NCBI GenBank assembly: GCA_046153875.1
Contig: JBJXFE010000009.1
Location: forward strand, 130,436-194,435
Direction: 5' to 3'
DNA: 64,000 nucleotides
From: JBJXFE01 sp046153875
Lineage (GTDB): Bacteria > Planctomycetota > Phycisphaerae > Phycisphaerales > UBA1924
Below the pieces are notes generated by a model, which did not search any database, was not told the origin of the DNA, and worked only from the letters and a program-made list of their open reading frames with translations. A program made the translations under genes and the position numbers. Positions 60,056 through 64,000 of this stretch are shown here, piece after piece. Every line of letters begins with the position of its first letter. The first letter of the stretch is position 1.

Positions 60056-61105
60056 TCACCCCCGCCGCCGCTTCTCCGTCGTCCGCCGCAGCCACGACCG
60101 CTCGCGCCAGGACAGGCTGCCCATGCCGCTGCGCGCGATCTTCGCGAGGATCGCGTCGAGCCGCTCCTGCTCGGCCTGCTCCTGCTTACGGCGTTTCTCG
60201 GCCGATCGTTCGTCGGACGGCTCGTCGGCGGGCATCCCCTGAAACCCGCGTGAGAAGTCGTACCCCGCCATCGCCGGGTCTTCGACGGTGGCCGCGAGCC
60301 GGCGCTTCTCCATCCACGAGGTTGCGCCGCAGAAGATGGCGATCCCGAAGAGCAACGTCTCACCCGACACCATCGCGAAGATGAGCACGATACCCGCCAT
60401 CGCCATGCCGACCGTGGCGGCGATGCTCGTCGCTCGGTGGTAGCCCATCTTCCGCCACAGCAGTTCCTGCAGCACACGGCCCGCGTCCATGGGATACATC
60501 GGCAGGAGCATGTTGAACGCGAGCAGAGCCAGGTTGGTCAGGTAGGCGGACCAGAGCGCAAAGAGCCAGAACGGCTGCAACCCGTTCGAGAGGTGCACGC
60601 CCATCCAGGCCTGGCCGGGCGCGAACGGATTGAACAACACAGCATCCCATCCGGCCAGCGCCACAAGGGGAAGCCCCAGCGCCGGCACCAGCACCACGTT
60701 CACCGCGGGTCCACCCAACGTCGTGATGAGACTCGGGAACCACTGGTGGGGTGGGATGCAGTACGCCAGCCCACCGAGCGGCCACATCAGGATGCGGTCC
60801 GCCGTGCCCCCCACCCAACGGCAGGCGAGGCAGTGCCCGTACTCGTGGAACAGCACGAGTGCGAACAGCGTTCCCATGGTGGTTGCGGTCAGTTCCAACC
60901 CCCAGCGGCCGCGGGAGAGGGACATGATGAGTTCCACCGCGATGTACACGGCGTAGATGAGACTCAGCCGGACCCTGATCCCCCACGCCGTGTACAGCGG
61001 CAGGGACCAGTCCAACGGGTTCTCCCCATCGCCGAAGATGCGGCGCAGCACGTCCCGCCCGCGCCCCCCACCGTCATCCTCGTAGCGTCGATCGGACCAG
61101 CCCAC
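60056..61105 (-). CDS. Site-2 protease, peptidase family M50
   Basis: The 349-residue protein is a multi-pass zinc metalloprotease: the metal site LFHEYGHC in one helix and NMLLPMYPMDAGRV, with its aspartate, in a later helix. S2P enzymes cut membrane-embedded anti-sigma factors or signal peptides. Here the core is followed by a charged tail that ends with LDAILAKIARSGMGSLS and RERSWLRR, the same motif as at the end of the rhomboid. GGAGG lies 6 nt before the GTG start. No other SREBP/RseP PDZ domain is seen, so it is of the short CBS/PDZ-less type. Confidence 0.88.
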   Translation of the reverse strand: MGWSDRRYEDDGGGRGRDVLRRIFGDGENPLDWSLPLYTAWGIRVRLSLIYAVYIAVELIMSLSRGRWGLELTATTMGTLFALVLFHEYGHCLACRWVGGTADRILMWPLGGLAYCIPPHQWFPSLITTLGGPAVNVVLVPALGLPLVALAGWDAVLFNPFAPGQAWMGVHLSNGLQPFWLFALWSAYLTNLALLAFNMLLPMYPMDAGRVLQELLWRKMGYHRATSIAATVGMAMAGIVLIFAMVSGETLLFGIAIFCGATSWMEKRRLAATVEDPAMAGYDFSRGFQGMPADEPSDERSAEKRRKQEQAEQERLDAILAKIARSGMGSLSWRERSWLRRTTEKRRRG

Positions 61106-61160
61106 GTCGGCCTCCGTGCGGGATTGTTGGTCCGTCAGCCCGAATGAACGCCCGCGCCGC

Positions 61161-61709
61161 TCACAGAATCCCGTTCCGCACCGCCATCAGCAGCGTCAGC
61201 ATCGACTTCGCGTCCGTCATCTCGCCCGAATCGACCATCGCCAGCGCCTCTGCGACCGGCCGCGGATGCACCGTCAGCCGCTCATCCGCTTCCAACCGTT
61301 GCCCGACGTGCGTGAGCCCCGTCGCCACGAACGCGTGCATCAGTTCATCGGTCAGCCCCGGCGTGGTATGAAACCGGGCGAGCGGCGTCAGGGTTGCGGC
61401 GCGGTACCCCGTTTCCTCCTCCAGTTCGCGCGGGGCGCACTCCTCGGGCTTCTCCATCGGCTCCAGGGTGCCCGCCGGCAACTCCCACAGCGTCCGCCCG
61501 ACCGCGATCCGCTCGTTGCGGATGAGCACGACCTGCCGCCCGCCGCCCGGCTCTTCCAGGATCGGCAGGATCACCACCGCCCCGGGATGCCGCACCACTT
61601 CGCGCTTGATCGGCGTCCCGCCCGGGCCGGGGATCGTGACCAACTCCAGGTCGAACTTCACGCCGCGATGGATGGTCTCGCGCTGCGCGCCGCCGGCAGG
61701 TCGGTTCAT
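61161..61709 (-). CDS. NUDIX hydrolase (ADP-ribose pyrophosphatase-like)
   Basis: The 182-residue protein has a full Nudix box, GTLEPMEKPEECAPRELEEETGY (GX5EX7REUXEEXGU), around residues 79-101. KREVVRHPGAVVILPI and TPGLTDELMHAFVA are typical of ADP-ribose/ADP-sugar pyrophosphatases. The start MNRPAGG is supported by a GGTGAGAG site upstream and by the 10-bp gap after eno, indicating an eno-nudix transcript. Confidence 0.9.
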   Translation of the reverse strand: MNRPAGGAQRETIHRGVKFDLELVTIPGPGGTPIKREVVRHPGAVVILPILEEPGGGRQVVLIRNERIAVGRTLWELPAGTLEPMEKPEECAPRELEEETGYRAATLTPLARFHTTPGLTDELMHAFVATGLTHVGQRLEADERLTVHPRPVAEALAMVDSGEMTDAKSMLTLLMAVRNGIL

Positions 61710-61719
61710 CGGCTTGCTC

Positions 61720-63018
61720 TCACCGCGTCCACGTCGCCGACCCGTACACCGCCGAGTCGCCCAGTTCCTCCGCGATGCGGATGAGCTGGTTGTACTTCGC
61801 GTTGCGGTCGCTGCGGCACGGCGCCCCGGTCTTGATCTGCCCGCAGTTCGTCGCCACCGCCAGGTCCGCGATCGTCGCGTCCTCGGTCTCACCCGACCGG
61901 TGCGACATGACAGCCGCGTACCGGTTCCGCATCGCCAGGCCCACCGCGTCGAACGTTTCGCTCAGCGTCCCGATCTGATTGACCTTCACGAGGATCGCGT
62001 TGGCGCACCCCTCATCCAGGCCGCGCTGCAGGAACTTCGGGTTGGTCACGAACAGGTCGTCGCCCACGAGCTGCACGTCCTTGCCGATCCGCGTCGTCAA
62101 CTGCCTCCACCCCGCCCAGTCGTTCTCCGCCAGCCCGTCCTCAATCGACCGGATGGGATAGTTGCGGCACCACGTCTCCCACAGCCCGATCAGGTCGTTG
62201 CTGGACAGCACTTCCTTCGTGGACTTAAACAGGCAGTACCCCTGCTTGCCGAGCCTCGCGGCCTCGTTCCACAGCTCGCTCGTCGCCGGGTCGAGCGCGA
62301 CGAACACCTGCTCGCCCCAGGTGTACCCGGCCTTCGTGACCGCCTGCTCCATGACCTGCAACGCCTCTTCGGCGGACTTCAGGTCCGGCGCGAATCCGCC
62401 CTCATCCCCTACGGCTGTCGAGAGCCCCTTGTCGTGCAGTACTTTCTTCAAGCTGTGGTAGACCTCCACGCCCGCGCGCAGCCCGTCGGCGAAGGTCTCG
62501 AAGCCCCACGGCTGGATCATGAACTCCTGGAAGTCCACGTTGTTGTCGGCGTGTTTCCCACCGTTGAGGATGTTGAACATCGGCACGGGCAGCACCTTCG
62601 CCGACGCGCCGCCCAGGTAGCGGTACAGCGGCAGCCCCACGGCCGTCGCGGCGGCCTTCGCCACCGCGATCGACACGCCGAGGATGGCGTTGGCACCCAG
62701 CTTCCCCTTGTTCGGAGTGCCGTCGATCTGGCGGAGGATCGAGTCGATCGCTTCCTGCTCGCGGGCGTCGAGCCCTTCGAGCTCCGGCCCGATCGTGTCC
62801 TCGACGTTGCGGCACGCCGTCAGCACGCCCTTGCCCTGGTAGACACCCTTGTCGCCGTCGCGCAGCTCCACCGCCTCGTGCTCACCCGTGGACGCCCCGG
62901 ACGGCACGGCCGCCCGCCCGGAGGCCCCGCCGGCCAGTTCCACCTCGACCTCGAGTGTCGGGTTGCCCCGCGAATCGAGCACCTGACGGGCCTTCACGTT
63001 GGCGATCTCGAACGGCAT
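61720..63018 (-). CDS. eno: Enolase
   Basis: Enolase interconverts 2-phosphoglycerate and phosphoenolpyruvate. The 432-residue protein has ARQVLDSRGNPTLEVEV, GASTGEHEAVELRDGD, GANAILGVSIAVAKA, MFNILNGGKHADNNVDFQEFMI, VGDEGGFAPDL, SIEDGLAENDWAGW, LVGDDLFVTN, and the signature LVKVNQIGTLSE and SHRSGETED. All catalytic residues look intact. TATCAT (63061-63056) could be its -10 with a leader of about 30 nt. Confidence 0.98.
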   Translation of the reverse strand: MPFEIANVKARQVLDSRGNPTLEVEVELAGGASGRAAVPSGASTGEHEAVELRDGDKGVYQGKGVLTACRNVEDTIGPELEGLDAREQEAIDSILRQIDGTPNKGKLGANAILGVSIAVAKAAATAVGLPLYRYLGGASAKVLPVPMFNILNGGKHADNNVDFQEFMIQPWGFETFADGLRAGVEVYHSLKKVLHDKGLSTAVGDEGGFAPDLKSAEEALQVMEQAVTKAGYTWGEQVFVALDPATSELWNEAARLGKQGYCLFKSTKEVLSSNDLIGLWETWCRNYPIRSIEDGLAENDWAGWRQLTTRIGKDVQLVGDDLFVTNPKFLQRGLDEGCANAILVKVNQIGTLSETFDAVGLAMRNRYAAVMSHRSGETEDATIADLAVATNCGQIKTGAPCRSDRNAKYNQLIRIAEELGDSAVYGSATWTR

Positions 63019-63180
63019 AGGTCCCCACTTTCACGCGGCCGCCGGGCCGGGCCCGATGATACTCGGGGCCGCCGGGATGGTCCCGTCCTGAACGAAAGCT
63101 GAATCCGATGGTGCCGGCGCCGCGTACCTAGTATGGGATTCACCTCGGGCCTTCCCCACTCCGGGATGGCGGGAGCGACG

Positions 63181-63888
63181 ATGCCGACGACGCCGCAGGG
63201 TTTCGCCAAAAGGGTGGACCGCCTTCGTGCGGACCTCGTGGACCAGGGCCGACGGGTCCAGGAACTTCTGGAGTCGGCCTTCGACGCCGTGTTCAAGCGT
63301 GACGAGGGCGCCGCCGACCGCGTGATCGCCGCCGACGACCTCATCGACCGCGTGGACGTGGACATCGAACGGGCCGCCGTGCAACTGCTCACCGACGCGA
63401 CGCGCGAGGGGGCGAACCTCGAGCCCCGGCAGCTCCGCGACGTCCTCATGATGGTCAAGATCAACAACGAGCTGGAGCGGGCCGCCGACGCCGCGTGCTC
63501 CATCGCGGAGCGCGTGGACAACTTCCTCGCCATCCAGGGCGCCATCCCCGAGACCTTCCGCGTCATGGCCAACAGCGTCGTCGGGCTGGTCCGCGACGTG
63601 AACCGCGCGTTCGAGCGGGCCGACGGCGGGCTGGCGAGGGTCGTCCTCCAGAGCGAGGACTGCGTCGAGGCTTTCAAGGCCGCGATCCTCCGTGATTGCG
63701 AGGAGCGGCTCGTCGCGCGGACCATGCCCGTGGACTTCGCGTTCGCGCTCCACGAGATCGCGTCCCAGTGCGAGCGCGTGGCGGACTACTGCTCCAATAT
63801 CGCCGAGCAGGTGATCTACGCCGCGACCGGGGCGGTCGTCCGCCACCAGCAGGGGCACTGGGTCGAGGTGCCGCGGGTCGCGTCGTAA
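63181..63888 (+). CDS. PhoU-domain protein
   Basis: The 235-residue protein is all-helical and contains two PhoU-type repeats with the E/D-x-x-x-D and metal-binding patterns: DLIDRVDVDIERAAVQLL, NELERAADAACSIAERV in the first half, and EIASQCERVADYCSNIAEQVIY in the second. PhoU proteins tune phosphate transport and PhoR signalling. No pst or phoBR genes are near, so it may be a stand-alone regulator of phosphate or Na/Pi transport. The ATG was chosen because GGGAG lies 5 nt upstream; TAGTAT (63129-63134) is a plausible -10. Confidence 0.85.
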   Translation: MPTTPQGFAKRVDRLRADLVDQGRRVQELLESAFDAVFKRDEGAADRVIAADDLIDRVDVDIERAAVQLLTDATREGANLEPRQLRDVLMMVKINNELERAADAACSIAERVDNFLAIQGAIPETFRVMANSVVGLVRDVNRAFERADGGLARVVLQSEDCVEAFKAAILRDCEERLVARTMPVDFAFALHEIASQCERVADYCSNIAEQVIYAATGAVVRHQQGHWVEVPRVAS

Positions 63889-63922
63889 CGCCGCCATCTC
63901 GGGGGCTCAACGCCGCGAAGCG

Positions 63923-63941
63923 CCGGACCATCGCGGTCCGG
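63923..63941. terminator. Hairpin between the PhoU gene and a tRNA
   Basis: CCGGACC (63923-63929), ATCGC loop, GGTCCGG (63935-63941) make a perfect 7-bp stem. No T-run. It may end transcription from either side, since the tRNA runs toward it. Confidence 0.5.
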
Positions 63942-63972
63942 GGCGCCGGCCTCGCGGGGTTCACAACGGAAG

Positions 63973-64000
63973 TGGGCAGGACTGGACTTGAACCAGCCCA
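63973..64000 (-). tRNA. 3' end of a tRNA gene (partial, identity not determined)
   Basis: On the minus strand the last 28 bases read as a T arm (GCTGG stem, GTTCAAGTC loop context, CCAGT pairing with one G-U) and then CCTGCCC as the 3' acceptor strand with A as discriminator. The matching 5' acceptor should be GGGCAGG, beyond the window. No CCA is encoded. The anticodon is outside the window; a tRNA-Tyr is possible because that acceptor is common there, but this is a guess. A tmRNA tail was considered less likely. Confidence 0.7.

Noticed and set aside
63973..64000. tmRNA 3' end instead of a tRNA
   Set aside because: The T arm and acceptor fit a tRNA; tmRNA cannot be excluded without sequence beyond the window, but nothing positively supports it.

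Overview
The window reads as a GC-rich chromosomal segment (roughly two thirds G+C by eye), densely packed with single-copy core genes. It most likely comes from a Planctomycetota bacterium of the class Phycisphaerae. Supporting traits are secreted proteins ending in a VPAPG–hydrophobic–RRRR tail (PEP-CTERM-like), a secreted protein with twin dockerin-like D-C-N-A-D-G / DFGC(F/Y)QG repeats, a ThuA+DUF1080 fusion, a very long fused SecDF with a coiled-coil insertion, and many GTG starts. The taxonomic call is inference from gene content. I saw no prophage, IS element, CRISPR array or plasmid backbone.

Layout. 1-8 kb: the start of an oligopeptide-type ABC binding protein, then a tightly overlapping peptidoglycan-sugar salvage operon (Na+ symporter, anmK, murQ, a Dabb-domain lipoprotein) followed by a GH31-like secreted protein whose catalytic residues look lost, then ispH. 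8-12.5 kb: two secreted Phycisphaerae-type proteins, purF, rpsD and a SurA/PpiD-like membrane protein. 14.6-20.1 kb, minus strand: MATE exporter, SpoIIE-type phosphatase, a cobalamin-binding/MeaB G-protein fusion, hflX. 20.2-33.9 kb, mostly plus: C-terminal processing protease, tsaD, an HExxH lipoprotein, a release-factor-like rescue protein, two TPM-domain proteins, mutS, a Kef-type antiporter and an RpoD-family sigma factor. 34-49 kb: hypothetical secreted protein, EVE, HD-GYP, ThuA/DUF1080, a degenerate QueC-like protein, a second VPAPG protein, S10 carboxypeptidase, sirtuin, a sugar isomerase plus ribulokinase pair, and a DUF2339 membrane gene split by a frameshift. 49-61 kb, minus: RNA-end phosphodiesterase, flavin amine oxidase, three nucleotide-sugar short-chain dehydrogenase-fold enzymes, secDF, yajC, tgt, rhomboid and site-2 protease. 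61-64 kb: NUDIX, enolase, a PhoU-like protein and the 3' end of a tRNA.

The observations I consider most worth following are these. (1) Two classes of translation start are visible: at least eight genes carry a TANNNT -10-like hexamer exactly 6-7 nt before the start codon and lack a Shine-Dalgarno sequence, so they look leaderless. Other genes have the hexamer about 20-40 nt upstream together with a GGAG-type ribosome binding site. (2) Short palindromic or repeat-type DNA appears to have been inserted in frame inside conserved genes (the MeaB-like gene twice, mutS, tsaD), resembling a palindromic-element family that tolerates protein-coding positions. (3) Several recognisable folds have lost their signature residues (GH31-like, QueC-like, sirtuin zinc site), which suggests repurposed proteins.
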